Positions 5,034-5,291 of a stretch of DNA of 5,291 nucleotides are shown here, piece by piece. The DNA comes from Candidatus Zixiibacteriota bacterium (GTDB taxonomy: Bacteria > Zixibacteria > MSB-5A5 > SM1-73): contig JALHUP010000338.1 of NCBI GenBank assembly GCA_022866585.1, positions 1 to 5,291 of the forward strand, read 5' to 3'. Position 1 is the first letter of the stretch. Each line of letters begins with the position of its first letter. A model generated the notes under the pieces. The model made no database searches and had not been told where the DNA came from. It was given only the letters and a program-made list of their open reading frames with translations. The translations under genes and the position numbers were made by a program.

Positions 5034-5113
5034 ATGATTCTTTAAGCGAGTCCTTTAATTGTTTGCGTCCACTGATTTAGAGGCAGACTCTTTTATCTCT
5101 TTCCTTAACTTCT
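5032..5113 (-). pseudogene. Possible remnant of a minus-strand gene end
   Basis: Minus-strand frames give protein-like, charged fragments: KLRKEIKESASKSVDANN then stop, and, in another frame, GRKQLKDSLKES with its TAA at 5032-5034, right beside the terminator hairpin. Joining them needs a frameshift, and the composite palindrome at 5114-5164 interrupts any continuation. Purine-rich DNA easily yields Lys/Glu-rich fragments by chance, so this is weak. Confidence 0.2.
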
Positions 5114-5164
5114 GCGTAGGCCTGCCTTAGGCAGGCCAGCCAAGCCGTGAAGGCTTGGCTACGC
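5114..5164. repeat. Composite palindromic repeat (two hairpins inside an outer stem)
   Basis: GGCCTGCC-TTA-GGCAGGCC (5119-5137) is a perfect palindrome around one central base. It is followed directly by AGCCAAGCC (5138-5146) paired perfectly with GGCTTGGCT (5152-5160). GCGTA (5114-5118) and TACGC (5160-5164) form an outer stem, so the unit folds like a three-way junction. Such GC-rich, REP/MITE-like elements recur between genes in many uncultivated bacterial genomes (recollection). Its GC content stands out from the AT-rich surroundings. Confidence 0.75.
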
Positions 5165-5291
5165 TATCGTCCCCAGATTCATAAACCAAACAGTCTAAAA
5201 CTGCTTATCTTTTACGATCCAATTTCTTCTACCCCTTCATGTTAACTACCCGGTTAATAGCTTTTCCATACTCATGACTTTGGACGCATCC
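5165..5291. other. Right flank without intact gene
   Basis: All six frames are broken. On the minus strand a frame open from the window edge ends at a TAG at 5229-5231 after 20 codons (containing SHEYGKAINRVVNMKG), which is within chance expectation. It could be the tail of a gene lying mainly outside the window. Confidence 0.4.

Noticed and set aside
5064..5288. Terminal inverted repeats TGCGTCCA/TGGACGCA of a 225-base mobile element
   Set aside because: An 8-base match over this distance is near chance level, and no target-site duplication or extension of the match is seen.
1..5291. CRISPR array, tRNA or rRNA gene
   Set aside because: No regularly spaced repeat-spacer pattern, cloverleaf with acceptor/TPsiC signature, or rRNA core sequence was found on reading both strands.

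Overview
The window reads as chromosomal sequence from an uncultivated, moderately AT-rich bacterium. The gene types (a nadC-birA pair, a soluble GAF histidine kinase, a stand-alone receiver) and the palindromic intergenic repeats resemble Desulfobacterota, Nitrospirota or Omnitrophota-like metagenome bins. That placement is an impression from general knowledge; nothing here fixes the phylum.

Layout. Bases 1-327 hold no gene, only hairpin-forming repeat-like DNA. On the minus strand nadC (1349-2203) is followed after 34 bases by birA (328-1314), so the two probably form one transcript for NAD synthesis and biotin attachment. An 8-base tandem repeat fills the gap and supplies the nadC stop codon. 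A divergent control region (2204-2405) carries a strong plus-strand promoter whose -35 box is one arm of an inverted repeat; the other arm is a minus-strand -35 box. To its right lie a cytoplasmic sensor kinase with an N-terminal four-cysteine segment and a GAF domain (2406-4040), a hairpin and a fresh promoter (4046-4102), and a single-domain response regulator (4142-4537).

The most unusual part is 4630-5033. After an operator-rich promoter region comes a perfect Shine-Dalgarno sequence and a 28-codon ORF (4709-4795), with an acidic leader-like half ending in LEEKIAP and a small Gly/Ser tail. A second, broken copy lies at 4861-4984, and a strong hairpin terminator (5000-5033) closes the unit. 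This looks like a tiny peptide operon. The promoters of the response regulator and of the peptide share the words TTGTCC, GCACAA and ATAATT, which raises the possibility that the two-component system and the peptide are co-regulated. No modification enzyme or exporter lies inside the window, so a RiPP or signalling-peptide role is only a hypothesis.

Bases 5034-5291 contain a composite palindromic repeat (5114-5164), possible debris of a minus-strand gene, and no intact reading frame.
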